Positions 1 through 7,205 are shown, numbered from the stretch's first letter. The stretch: DNA of 7,882 bases from Tannerella sp. (GCA_031271245.1 JAISWC010000157.1:1-7882); one strand, 5' to 3'. The notes: generated by a model from the letters alone, not told the origin. Numbers and translations are program-made.

Positions 1-2985
1 ATTGCCGACGTCAACGGCGACGGTTCGGCGGACATGGTGCTGATGGGACGCTCGAATGAGATTGTAATCCAAGCGAATGGTTTCATCTACGTCGTCTCGG
101 GCAAATACGGCGACCTGGCCCCCGCGCCACATGTCTGGAATCAGTTTCACTATCACCCGATGAAAATCAACGAAAACCTCCAGACACCCTGGCCGGCCAA
201 TTTCCATCCACTGAACAGCGACTACCGTTTCTACAAGGATGAAAACGACCCCGAGCCAACGTATATCTACAACAGCAACATCATGCAGGCCGTGATTTCG
301 TCAAGTTTCAAGAGCGCCGGCGGCAAGGAAATCATCAGGCCCATCCTCCTCCTACCCGACGCCAAAATCCTGGACGCCGCCATCCATTCCGCCTCCAATA
401 CATTGACGTTTAAACTGACAAACACCGGTAACGCCGCCCTGCGTCCCGTGACGCCGGTCCGGGTCTATCGCGACGGCGCGCCCTTCGACCTGACAAAGAC
501 CGTCGACAGCGTTAGTTCGACGGGCGTATATCCGGGCGATACGGTTACGTTTACGTACAGTATCACCCAACTTGCATCGATCTACGATATTGTCGTGGCC
601 GGCACGCTGGTGGACGGTAATCTGGAGACGGGCAGCGCACTGGACTGTAACTGGGCGGACAACCGCGAAACGGTGGCGCAGTTCCTGCTCCGCGAAGACA
701 TGGCAACGGCGGCGCAGTTCGGGACAGTCGTTATCGACGTGCTGGCAAACGACCTCCTGACGTCCGCGTGCAACAACGTGCAGCTTACGCCCGACAGGAT
801 TACGACGCCCGGCGGCCAGGGGGCGCTGAGCGGGAATTTCGGCTCCTTCGTCCTTATGGAAAACAAACTGCTGTATACGGCGCCGGAGTCGTATCCCGGC
901 GGTGTTGTGACGGCCAGTTACAAATTCGTCTGCGAGGGAGTGGAGCGTTCGGCAAACATACATATTTACATCCTCGAAAATTGCGGAACGAGTTTCGGCG
1001 TATGCGCAGGAACGATGCTGACACCCTGCATCAAAAAGATTCCTGATCAGGTCACGTTTGAATGGTACGACGAAAACCTGACATTCATCGGAAAGAACCC
1101 TCCGGAGACGGAGAACCTCTACCAGGATGTGACGTATTACGTGAGACCTGTCTTTTCGGGTATTTCGGATTCGCCCTACCGGGTGAAATCTTTCCCGCCG
1201 GGTGCAGTCACTTACAGCGTAGTGGCCGCAGACCGCGCCGTGACGACGGCCCGGTGGACGGGACTGGTGGACAGCAATTGGCGCAATCCGGCCAACTGGG
1301 TCGAGGTAATGGCCGAAGGCTGGGAACGTCCCTGTTCATGGGCGCCCGACCGTTGCGTGGACGTCATCCTGCCTTCCGATATGCCGCACTATCCGGAACT
1401 CTCCGATACCGCCCAGTGTCACAACCTCACGTTCCACAACCGCGCGATGCTCAAGAATCCGCATGTGCTGGTGTATGACAGCGTCCGCGTGGAAATCGGG
1501 TTCAGCGCCCTGGAACGCGACCGCTTCGTGATGTGGTCGGCGCCGCTGAAGAGCATGTATTCGGGCGACTATCTGCTGGGCGACGAGACAGGCCGGCTCT
1601 ATACGGGCGATGTGCGAATGAATTTCTTCCAGCAGGCGCATCCGGCGCCCGGCAGCCTGGCCGCTCTCAACCGGTTCACGGCCACCTTCGGCGAACTGAA
1701 CGAACCGCTGCCGCTGGGGAGGGCCTTCAACCTGCATGTCATCTCTACCAGCGCGTCGAGAAACAGGATGTGGCAGTTCCCGGCGACGTTCGAAAGCTAT
1801 ACGGCCGAAGATCCGGGACATACGGTCTATTCCACGCCCCGCTCCGGCGGATACCGGCTGATTACAGACAGCGTCAGCCTCACGGCGAATACGTTTGCTC
1901 TGCCCGTCGTGCAGGGCAACGGCTCCAATGCCGGCTATGAACTGATTCAGGTCGTGAACCCGTATCTCGCCTGGCTGCGGATGGAAGACTTCCTGACCGG
2001 CAACAGCACGACGCTCGCCGACAGCTACCTGACATGGGACGGCCGAATCCGCAGCAGTTTCACGGGTGTGCTCCTCGTCGACACGATTAGCCTCCACAAC
2101 GGAAACCGCTACCTGATTTCCAGTACGCCCGTCCAGTGGAATACGGCCGGACTGATAGCGCCTCTGCAGTCGTTCTTTGTCCGCAAGCGCACACCGTCAG
2201 ACCATCTGGCTTCCGTGAAGATGTCGCCGCAGTGGACGGCCACCACTCCGTCAGGTCCCTACCTGCTGGCACACGACGCCACTGCCGAACAGCAGGAAAC
2301 GGGCGTGCTGCGCATCAAGGCTTCGCAGGGCGACCGGACAAGCCACGCCGTGCTGTACTATTCGCCCGACGCCGTGCCCGGGTATGACGGCAGAGAAGAC
2401 ATATCTTCCCTCTTCTATGACGAAATACCCCTGACGCTCTACTCGCTTACACCCCTCCGGGAACCGCTGCTCATCAACGGAAACGGCCATTTCATCGCTT
2501 TACCGACCGGCCTGGGGGTACGTCTGGCGGGTGGCGGCGAAGTGAAATTGGAGTTTTCGGGACTGGAAACGTTCGGTCACAACGTTTACCTGACAGATCG
2601 GGAGCGGAATGTGGAAATCAACCTGCAGGAGCATCCGGAATATACCTTTACGGCGCCGGCAGACAACGGCTTCGTGGAAACGGGCGACCGCCTGTCGCTA
2701 CGGATGGAGTACACGGGCATCGGTCTGGAGAATCGGGATCAGCCCCTGCCGGCGCCTGCCGATGTCTCGCAGTTGGTTGTGACGGGGGAGAATGGCAGCA
2801 TCTGCGTGCGTTCCCCGGACGGCGTCATCCGGAACATCCAGGTATACCACTCCGGCGGCGCACTGGTCTATCGTGACGCTGCGGAACAGGAAAACGTCTG
2901 CATCCCGGCGGAACGCGGACAGACCTACATCGTGCATGTACAAACCGCCCGAACGCAGGAAGTGCGGAAAGTGTGGGTGAAATAA
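1..2985 (+). CDS. Large multidomain secreted/surface protein with T9SS-type C-terminal sorting domain (5' partial)
   Basis: The frame is open from the first base, so the true start is upstream and the ATG at 34 is internal; 994 codons are present before TAA at 2983. The first codons read IADVNGDGSADMV, the calcium-binding-like core of an FG-GAP/VCBS propeller repeat. A CARDB/Ig-like stretch follows at about 364-620 (LTNTGNAALRPVTPVRVYRD). Next is a segment with DVLANDLL (736-759), as in bacterial Ig/cadherin-like modules, then a WTGLVDSNWRNPANW module (1255-1299) that I associate with large Bacteroidetes surface proteins. The segment near 2575-2658 (GHNVYLTDRERNVEINLQ) resembles the region just before T9SS sorting domains. 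The last ~70 codons (from 2773), with VYHSGGALVYRD and the end EVRKVWVK, fit a type A sorting domain, implying export across the outer membrane and surface attachment. I see no catalytic motif in the visible part, so its function (adhesin, enzyme or other) is unknown. It converges with rplS. Confidence 0.85.
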   Translation: MADVNGDGSADMVLMGRSNEIVIQANGFIYVVSGKYGDLAPAPHVWNQFHYHPMKINENLQTPWPANFHPLNSDYRFYKDENDPEPTYIYNSNIMQAVISSSFKSAGGKEIIRPILLLPDAKILDAAIHSASNTLTFKLTNTGNAALRPVTPVRVYRDGAPFDLTKTVDSVSSTGVYPGDTVTFTYSITQLASIYDIVVAGTLVDGNLETGSALDCNWADNRETVAQFLLREDMATAAQFGTVVIDVLANDLLTSACNNVQLTPDRITTPGGQGALSGNFGSFVLMENKLLYTAPESYPGGVVTASYKFVCEGVERSANIHIYILENCGTSFGVCAGTMLTPCIKKIPDQVTFEWYDENLTFIGKNPPETENLYQDVTYYVRPVFSGISDSPYRVKSFPPGAVTYSVVAADRAVTTARWTGLVDSNWRNPANWVEVMAEGWERPCSWAPDRCVDVILPSDMPHYPELSDTAQCHNLTFHNRAMLKNPHVLVYDSVRVEIGFSALERDRFVMWSAPLKSMYSGDYLLGDETGRLYTGDVRMNFFQQAHPAPGSLAALNRFTATFGELNEPLPLGRAFNLHVISTSASRNRMWQFPATFESYTAEDPGHTVYSTPRSGGYRLITDSVSLTANTFALPVVQGNGSNAGYELIQVVNPYLAWLRMEDFLTGNSTTLADSYLTWDGRIRSSFTGVLLVDTISLHNGNRYLISSTPVQWNTAGLIAPLQSFFVRKRTPSDHLASVKMSPQWTATTPSGPYLLAHDATAEQQETGVLRIKASQGDRTSHAVLYYSPDAVPGYDGREDISSLFYDEIPLTLYSLTPLREPLLINGNGHFIALPTGLGVRLAGGGEVKLEFSGLETFGHNVYLTDRERNVEINLQEHPEYTFTAPADNGFVETGDRLSLRMEYTGIGLENRDQPLPAPADVSQLVVTGENGSICVRSPDGVIRNIQVYHSGGALVYRDAAEQENVCIPAERGQTYIVHVQTARTQEVRKVWVK

Positions 2986-3003
2986 CGGAAGTTTGATACG
3001 GAA

Positions 3004-3032
3004 GGCCTTCGGAACGGGAAATCCCGCAGGCC
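3004..3032 (+). other. GC-rich stem-loop just after the surface-protein gene
   Basis: GGCCT (3004-3008) pairs with AGGCC (3028-3032), and a smaller CGGG/CCCG stem (3015-3018 with 3023-3026) lies inside. It sits 18 bases after the stop codon and just before the stronger terminator hairpin. It may support 3'-end stability or help termination. This rests on reading complementarity only; no folding energy was calculated. Confidence 0.4.
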
Positions 3033-3033
3033 G

Positions 3034-3072
3034 AAAAAAATAACCGAATCGGAATGATTCGGTTATTTTTTT
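3034..3072. terminator. Bidirectional intrinsic terminator between convergent genes
   Basis: Arms 3034-3050 and 3056-3072 are perfectly complementary over 17 bp around a 5-base loop (GGAAT). The outer part of the stem is a run of seven A on the left and seven T on the right, and the core is TAACCGAATC. This symmetric layout gives a GC-containing hairpin followed by a U-run in either direction. It lies 48 bases after the stop of the surface-protein gene and 17 bases beyond the stop of rplS, so it probably ends both transcripts. Confidence 0.9.
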
Positions 3073-3089
3073 CTCCAGGCCGGTCTGTT

Positions 3090-3437
3090 TCAGAATCTTT
3101 TTTCCCGGATACGGGCTTTCTTGCCGGTCAGTTTGCGCAGGTAATAAAGTTTGGCTCTGCGAACTTTACCGACCTTGTTCAGTACAATACTCTCGATAAA
3201 CGGGGAGTCGAGGGGGAAAATCCTTTCTACGCCGACGTTTTCAGACATCTTGCGAACCGTGAAACGCTTCTTGTCGCCATGCCCCGAAATGCGGATGACC
3301 ACGCCCCGATACTGCTGAATACGTTCCTTGTTTCCCTCGGTGATCCGGTACGAAACCGTCACGGTATCACCGCTCTTGAATGAAGGATATGCCTTTTTAA
3401 CGGCAAATGCCTCCTCTGCAATTTTGATTAAATCCAT
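3090..3437 (-). CDS. rplS: 50S ribosomal protein L19
   Basis: This 115-residue protein has the usual length and sequence of bacterial L19. It carries the conserved FKSGDTVTVSYRI, QQYRGVVIRISG, FTVRKMSENVGVERIFPLDSP and GKVRRAKLYYLR blocks and a basic C-terminus. L19 belongs to the large ribosomal subunit and lies at the interface with the small subunit. The ATG at 3437-3435 gives the full standard N-terminus (MDLIKIAEEAF). No Shine-Dalgarno sequence precedes it; the upstream stretch is A/T-rich, as is common in this phylum. The gene stands alone here rather than in the rpsP-rimM-trmD-rplS operon of Proteobacteria. It has its own promoter upstream and the shared terminator hairpin downstream. 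Confidence 0.98.
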   Translation of the reverse strand: MDLIKIAEEAFAVKKAYPSFKSGDTVTVSYRITEGNKERIQQYRGVVIRISGHGDKKRFTVRKMSENVGVERIFPLDSPFIESIVLNKVGKVRRAKLYYLRKLTGKKARIREKRF

Positions 3438-3488
3438 TGTTTGATAGCTTTTTAATTATTACACCTTATTGATTGTTGAAACGCAATA

Positions 3489-3512
3489 TGCCGGATCACA
3501 CATTTCCCGGCA
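3489..3512 (-). promoter_or_regulatory. Hairpin in the rplS 5' leader (candidate leader RNA)
   Basis: TGCCGG and CCGGCA form a 6-bp GC-rich stem around a 12-base loop, about 50 bases upstream of the rplS start and downstream of its promoter. Ribosomal protein genes are often autoregulated through such leaders, and an L19 leader is known in Firmicutes. Whether this hairpin has that role is inference; it could be chance or an mRNA-stability element. Confidence 0.4.
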
Positions 3513-3530
3513 GAGATTACGTAAAGCGGT

Positions 3531-3564
3531 GCAAAAGTAGAGAATATTTCTCTGACAGCCAAAA
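3531..3564 (-). promoter_or_regulatory. Bacteroidetes-type promoter of rplS
   Basis: On the minus strand, TACTTTTGC (3539-3531) is a full match to the -7 consensus TAnnTTTG plus the common following C. A TTTTG (3564-3560) lies upstream, with exactly 20 bases between the two elements, the spacing expected for the primary sigma factor of Bacteroidetes. Transcription would begin around 3525, leaving a leader of roughly 85-90 nt before the rplS ATG. Confidence 0.8.
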
Positions 3565-3647
3565 TACAAGGATATTATTTCCCCGGCCCGACTCAAAAAC
3601 TATGCTAAAAAAACGGGCGGAGAGAATGTATTCCAGCAAATAAGGTG

Positions 3648-3655
3648 TACTTTTG
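3648..3655 (+). promoter_or_regulatory. -7 promoter element of the GH3/beta-lactamase fusion gene
   Basis: TACTTTTG matches TAnnTTTG perfectly and is the same octamer as in the divergent rplS promoter. No good TTG lies 19-21 bases upstream, so the -33 part is weak. Transcription would begin near 3660, about a dozen bases before the ATG pair at 3672/3675. This argues against a GTG start at 3645, which would overlap the promoter. Confidence 0.6.
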
Positions 3656-3671
3656 TCCTGTTTTGAACAAA

Positions 3672-6668
3672 ATGATGAAGAAGATTCTCTATCCGGCATT
3701 CCTGTTTTACGTATGTTGTTTCCGCATGTCTGCGCAGACGGAACCGACCCTTCATGCAGCGGTCAGTCAGGCTGAAATGAATCACTGGGTTGACTCCGTG
3801 TTCGATACGATGAGTGAAGACGAACGTATCGGACAGTTGTTTATGGTGATTGCCTACCCGAAATCCGACGCAAAGCATCTGCAGATGCTGGAAGGATACA
3901 TCCGCCGGGCAAAAATCGGCGGCGTGCTTTTCCAGAAAGGCGATCCCCTGACGCAGGCCGACGTGACAAACCGGCTTCAGAAAGCGGCGCGCATACCGCT
4001 GTTCGTCGCACTGGACGGCGAATGGGGCCTGTCGATGCGCCTGAGCGAAACGACCCGTTTCCCTAAAAACATGATGCTCGGAGCGATAGAAGACCTCCGG
4101 CTGATTGAGGAATATGCCGGGGAAGTCGGTCGCCAGTGTAACGAAATGGGGATTCATATCAATTTTGCGCCGGTGCTCGACGTGAACAGCAATGTGAACA
4201 ACCCGGTCATCGGGCTGCGCTCGTTCGGCGAAAAGACGGAAGACGTGGCGGCAAGGGGACTGGCTTACGCCCGCGGACTGGAAAGCGCCGGCGTACTTTC
4301 CGTGGCCAAACATTTCCCGGGACACGGCGACACTTCGGAAGATTCGCATCATACGCTGCCGTCCGTGCTTCGTCCGGCGGAAGCGCTGGACAGCATCGAG
4401 TTGCTGCCGTTCAGGAGGTATATCGAGGCCGGGTTTGCCGGCATCATGACTTCGCACCTGTACGTGCCCGCCCTCGACAGCACGGAGAACCTGGCGACCT
4501 CCATGTCCGGCAGGGTGGTCACAGACCTTCTACAGCAAAAGATGGGTTTCCGGGGACTGTGCATCACCGATGCGATGGAAATGAAAGGCGCCGTGACCGG
4601 TCGCGCCGAAAGCCGGCCGGTACAGGCGCTGCTGGCGGGCAATGACATCGTGCTGGCGCCCGGCGTGCCCGAAAAGGAACTGGAGGCCGTCGGGAAAGCC
4701 ATTCAGGACCGTATCCTGACGCGGGAAACCATTCACGCCAAATGCAGGAAAATATTGCAGTACAAATACATCGCCGGATTAAACCGCTACCGTCCGGTCG
4801 AATTAAAGGGGCTATACGGAAGACTGAACACGTCCCGCGCTACCTGGCTGGCGGCCAGGCTGAACGCGGAAGCCATCACGGTGTTGAAAAACGACGGCGG
4901 TTTGCTTCCCCTGAAGCAGCTGGACAAACGGAAAATGGCCGTGCTTTCCGTCGGCAACGCTCCCGGAGACGTGTTCCCGGAAATGCTGAACGCTTACGCA
5001 CCGCTCCCCTTCTACCGGATTACGAAGGAGACAAAGGAGGCGGAAATCCGGAAAATCGCCGGGGAACTGGAGGCTTACGACGCGCTTGTCTGCGGGATCT
5101 ACCCCGGCCGGGGGATGCCGCAGGCCATCAGGCAGTTGGCGGAAAAGAAGCAGACGGTTTACGTGTTTTTTACCCTGCCATACGTTTGCGCGGAATACAG
5201 GGCTTTGCTCAATAAAGCCGGGGGCGTCGTGATGGCATACGAAAACACGCGCGACGCACAGAACTATGCCGCACAGGCTGTTTTCGGGGGTATCCCGGCC
5301 AGGGGGAAACTGGCCGTCACGGTTCCCGGACTGTTTTCGGCCGGCGACGGCATCGCGACGCCAAAGACGCGCCTGGGCTATCACCGGCCCGAAGAAGTCG
5401 GACTGGATGCCGCCCGGCTCGACTCCATCGACCTGACTGTCGGGGAGGGACTGGCAGAACGGGCTTATCCGGGTTGCCAGGTACTGGTAGCCCGAAACGG
5501 GATGATTGTCTATCACAAGTCGTTCGGTTATTTCGACTATGAACAGACACAGCAGGTGACGCCGGCATCGGTCTACGATCTGGCATCGGTATCCAAGGCC
5601 ACGGGCACGCTGCTGGCCGTCATGCAGCTCTATGACAGGAAACTGTGTACGCTGGACGCACCGGTTTCCCTCTACCTTCCGGCCCTGCAAAATTCGGACA
5701 AAAGCGACCTGCGGGTCGAGGAACTCCTGTATCATCAGTCGGGACTGCCTTCCATCATTGGCTTTTACATGAATGCGATTGACGGGAACAGTTTCACGGG
5801 CAAACTGTTCAGCCGGACAAAGACGCCGGTTTATCCGGTGAGGTACGAATCGCAGACGTATGCGCGGACGGATTTCAAGTTTCTGCCGGACGTGGTTTCG
5901 GAGAGCCGGAAAGAAGGCTTTAGCACGGAGGTGGCCGCGGATTTTTTCCTGACCGACTCGTTTCCGGTGATGATCATGAACGATATTCGTGACGCGAAAC
6001 TGAAACCCCGCGGGCAGTACGCATACAGTTGCGTGAATTTCATCCTGCTGAAAATGATGGTGGAGCGTCAGGCGCGTCAGCCCATGGACCGGTTTCTGGA
6101 CATGCATTTCTTCCGCCGGCTGGGAGCGGCGACTGCGACTTACAACCCGCTGAAGAAAATGGATATTTCGCAGATTGTGCCGACAGAGGATGACCGGTTT
6201 CTCCGCCACCAGCTGTTGCGCGGCTACGTCCATGACGAGGCCGCGGCCTTTCAGGGAGGCGTCTCCGGGAATGCCGGACTGTTTTCCAGCGCCAACGATT
6301 TGGCCAAAATCCTGCAACTTTACCTGAATGCCGGGACGTATGGCGGCGAGCGGTATCTGTCGGAAGCGACCTGCCGGCTGTTTACGGAAATCAAAAGCCC
6401 GACCTCTCGCCGCGGACTGGGTTTCGACAAACCGGAAGCCGACACGCTGAAAGTATCTCCCTGCAGCAGGCTGGCGCCGCTTTCCGCATACGGGCACAAC
6501 GGTTTCACGGGAACGTGTTTCTGGGTTGATCCCGACAGTCATCTGATATACATTTTCCTGAGTAACCGAATCTACCCGTCGCGGGTGAACGGCAAACTGT
6601 CTTCCCTGAAGATTCGCGAACGTATACAGGACATACTCTACCGGGCAATCATAGATATTAAACTTTAA
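3672..6668 (+). CDS. Exported GH3 beta-N-acetylglucosaminidase (NagZ-type) fused to a serine beta-lactamase/esterase-like domain
   Basis: This 998-residue protein begins MMKKILYPAFLFY and has an apparent signal peptide with cleavage around MSA-Q (no lipobox), so it should act in the periplasm or beyond. Residues ~25-360 are a GH3 barrel: WVDSVFDTMSEDERIGQLF, ALDGEWGLSMRL (D115), GLRSFGE (R183) and KHFPGHGDTSEDSHHTLP (213-230). The last motif holds the D224-S-H226 acid/base dyad of NagZ enzymes, and D300 in CITDAMEMKG is the likely nucleophile. Residues ~385-560 resemble the GH3 C-terminal alpha/beta domain (VLKNDGGLLPL). Residues ~575-985 are a class C beta-lactamase/esterase-like fold: S639-V-S-K642 (SxxK), Y785-S-C787 at the YxN position, and H942-N-G-F-T-G as the KTG equivalent. 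About 140 residues separate SxxK from YxC, more than in simple class C enzymes. Expected roles are release of GlcNAc from peptidoglycan fragments and hydrolysis of a peptide, ester or amide bond; antibiotic hydrolysis is not implied. The start at 3672 or 3675 is chosen from the signal peptide and promoter. Confidence 0.93.
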   Translation: MMKKILYPAFLFYVCCFRMSAQTEPTLHAAVSQAEMNHWVDSVFDTMSEDERIGQLFMVIAYPKSDAKHLQMLEGYIRRAKIGGVLFQKGDPLTQADVTNRLQKAARIPLFVALDGEWGLSMRLSETTRFPKNMMLGAIEDLRLIEEYAGEVGRQCNEMGIHINFAPVLDVNSNVNNPVIGLRSFGEKTEDVAARGLAYARGLESAGVLSVAKHFPGHGDTSEDSHHTLPSVLRPAEALDSIELLPFRRYIEAGFAGIMTSHLYVPALDSTENLATSMSGRVVTDLLQQKMGFRGLCITDAMEMKGAVTGRAESRPVQALLAGNDIVLAPGVPEKELEAVGKAIQDRILTRETIHAKCRKILQYKYIAGLNRYRPVELKGLYGRLNTSRATWLAARLNAEAITVLKNDGGLLPLKQLDKRKMAVLSVGNAPGDVFPEMLNAYAPLPFYRITKETKEAEIRKIAGELEAYDALVCGIYPGRGMPQAIRQLAEKKQTVYVFFTLPYVCAEYRALLNKAGGVVMAYENTRDAQNYAAQAVFGGIPARGKLAVTVPGLFSAGDGIATPKTRLGYHRPEEVGLDAARLDSIDLTVGEGLAERAYPGCQVLVARNGMIVYHKSFGYFDYEQTQQVTPASVYDLASVSKATGTLLAVMQLYDRKLCTLDAPVSLYLPALQNSDKSDLRVEELLYHQSGLPSIIGFYMNAIDGNSFTGKLFSRTKTPVYPVRYESQTYARTDFKFLPDVVSESRKEGFSTEVAADFFLTDSFPVMIMNDIRDAKLKPRGQYAYSCVNFILLKMMVERQARQPMDRFLDMHFFRRLGAATATYNPLKKMDISQIVPTEDDRFLRHQLLRGYVHDEAAAFQGGVSGNAGLFSSANDLAKILQLYLNAGTYGGERYLSEATCRLFTEIKSPTSRRGLGFDKPEADTLKVSPCSRLAPLSAYGHNGFTGTCFWVDPDSHLIYIFLSNRIYPSRVNGKLSSLKIRERIQDILYRAIIDIKL

Positions 6669-6683
6669 CCGGAGAATAAGCAT

Positions 6684-6854
6684 ATGGAATATTTAACAGA
6701 CAGGATAACCGTCGACAGTACAGTGCGGTTTGCAACGGAAAGCCCACTATCCGGGACATGCGTATTGTCAGGAGATAAACAATACTTGGAGAAGGAACAG
6801 GTCCTTCTCCAGTATTCGCCTTTCGTCCGTCTGCCGACACACGGCAAGCGGTGA
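6684..6854 (+). CDS. Doubtful small open frame (56 aa) after the GH3 fusion gene
   Basis: An ATG 15 bases after the preceding stop opens 56 codons beginning MEYLTDRITVDSTVRF and ending THGKR before TGA. GGAG at 6671-6674 sits 9 bases ahead, although Bacteroidetes rarely depend on such sites. I recognise no family, signal peptide or membrane segment. A long inverted repeat (6781-6816) lies inside the frame and would encode part of it, which makes an untranslated 3' region with a hairpin equally or more likely. Confidence 0.2.
   Translation: MEYLTDRITVDSTVRFATESPLSGTCVLSGDKQYLEKEQVLLQYSPFVRLPTHGKR
6781..6816 (+). terminator. Long stem-loop downstream of the GH3 fusion gene (probable terminator or 3'-end structure)
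   Basis: AATACT (6781-6786) plus GGAGAAGGA (6788-6796) pair with TCCTTCTCC plus AGTATT (6802-6816), leaving one bulged T at 6787 and a 5-base loop. This 15-bp stem is about 110 bases after the stop of the fusion gene. No clear U-run follows on either strand, so it is not a classic intrinsic terminator. It may stall polymerase, protect the mRNA 3' end or be a dispersed repeat. Confidence 0.55.
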
Positions 6855-6857
6855 AAC

Positions 6858-6877
6858 GGGGACTCATCCTCGTCCCC
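6858..6877. terminator. GGGGAC/GTCCCC hairpin between convergent genes
   Basis: GGGGAC (6858-6863) pairs with GTCCCC (6872-6877) around an 8-base loop. It lies about 20 bases past the stop of the minus-strand small membrane protein gene. On that strand it is followed by GTTTC, a weak U-run. It may end that transcript and back up the previous hairpin for plus-strand readthrough. Confidence 0.45.
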
Positions 6878-6896
6878 CCTCTCTTACCCGACCGTC

Positions 6897-7070
6897 TTAC
6901 GACTTCAGTATCTTGCCAAGCACGATGTGCCCCAGATAGCCGAAAACAATTAAAGACAATCCTATCGTCAGATGCGTATTTGTTATTCCTCCGCCTATAG
7001 CCGGTACGGCAAGTACTGCAACGCCGACAAGCAGGATAAACACACCCAGATACTTTAATACTGCATTCAT
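6897..7070 (-). CDS. Small integral membrane protein, 57 aa, two predicted TM helices
   Basis: Read on the minus strand, ATG at 7070-7068 opens 57 codons ending in TAA (6899-6897). The protein begins MNAVLKYLGVFILLVGVAVL and ends HIVLGKILKS. Residues ~5-27 and ~35-53 are strongly hydrophobic, joined by a short loop with GGGITNTH, so it is probably a two-helix hairpin in the inner membrane with a basic C-terminus. The composition is far from random for this GC-rich DNA, and the A-rich stretch before the ATG fits a Bacteroidetes translation start. It resembles short uncharacterised membrane proteins I associate with Bacteroidales, but I cannot assign a function. It is convergent with the GH3 fusion gene and divergent from plsC. 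Confidence 0.75.
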   Translation of the reverse strand: MNAVLKYLGVFILLVGVAVLAVPAIGGGITNTHLTIGLSLIVFGYLGHIVLGKILKS

Positions 7071-7092
7071 AGTTGAATATTTTTTATCAGTT

Positions 7093-7101
7093 TAATTTTG
7101 C
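7093..7101 (+). promoter_or_regulatory. Candidate -7 element (distal) for plsC
   Basis: TAATTTTGC matches TAnnTTTG plus the common following C. A TTG at 7073-7075 is 17 bases upstream, slightly closer than usual. If used, it would give a leader of roughly 100 nt before the acyltransferase start. The second candidate at 7178 is nearer the gene. Confidence 0.4.
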
Positions 7102-7177
7102 CCGCAAATAACGCAATAATAACTTGACTGGCGAAATATTTTCTCCCAAAAAAGATGAAAGGCTCATATTTTGCTCT

Positions 7178-7185
7178 TATCTTTG
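7178..7185 (+). promoter_or_regulatory. Candidate -7 element (proximal) for plsC
   Basis: TATCTTTG is a full match to TAnnTTTG, located 20 bases before the ATG at 7206, so transcription would start about 7190. No convincing TTG is seen at the -33 position. Confidence 0.5.
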
Positions 7186-7205
7186 TCCTCTGAAAACAAA
7201 ATGAC

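Noticed and set aside
34..36. ATG at 34 as the start of the first gene
   Set aside because: The frame is open from base 1, and the codons before it complete an FG-GAP-like motif, so this Met is internal.
1336..2097. Antisense open frame of 253 codons within the surface-protein gene
   Set aside because: No motif, Arg/His-rich, and fully covered by a well-supported plus-strand frame.
3054..3383. Plus-strand frame of 109 codons opposite rplS
   Set aside because: The minus strand encodes unmistakable L19; this frame is its mirror and runs through the terminator hairpin.
3645..3671. GTG start at 3645 adding nine residues to the GH3 fusion protein
   Set aside because: The codon lies beside and within the TACTTTTG promoter element, so it would precede the likely transcript start. 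The residues would also sit in front of a good signal peptide.
3600..4457. Antisense open frame of 285 codons over the start of the GH3 fusion gene
   Set aside because: It crosses the promoter region and the coding region of a clearly real gene and shows no family resemblance.
4812..6683. Long open frame (623 codons) antisense to the GH3 fusion gene
   Set aside because: It has no recognisable domains and an Arg/His/Gln-rich composition typical of the reverse strand of a GC-rich gene. The plus-strand frame has clear catalytic motifs throughout.
7114..7121. Minus-strand TATTATTG as promoter of the small membrane protein gene
   Set aside because: It has one mismatch to TAnnTTTG and no TTG at the proper spacing upstream, so it is too weak to list.
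6669..7205. Possible tRNA, small RNA or CRISPR in the non-coding stretches here
   Set aside because: No cloverleaf, no direct repeats with regular spacing and no tRNA-like conserved arms were seen; only the hairpins listed.
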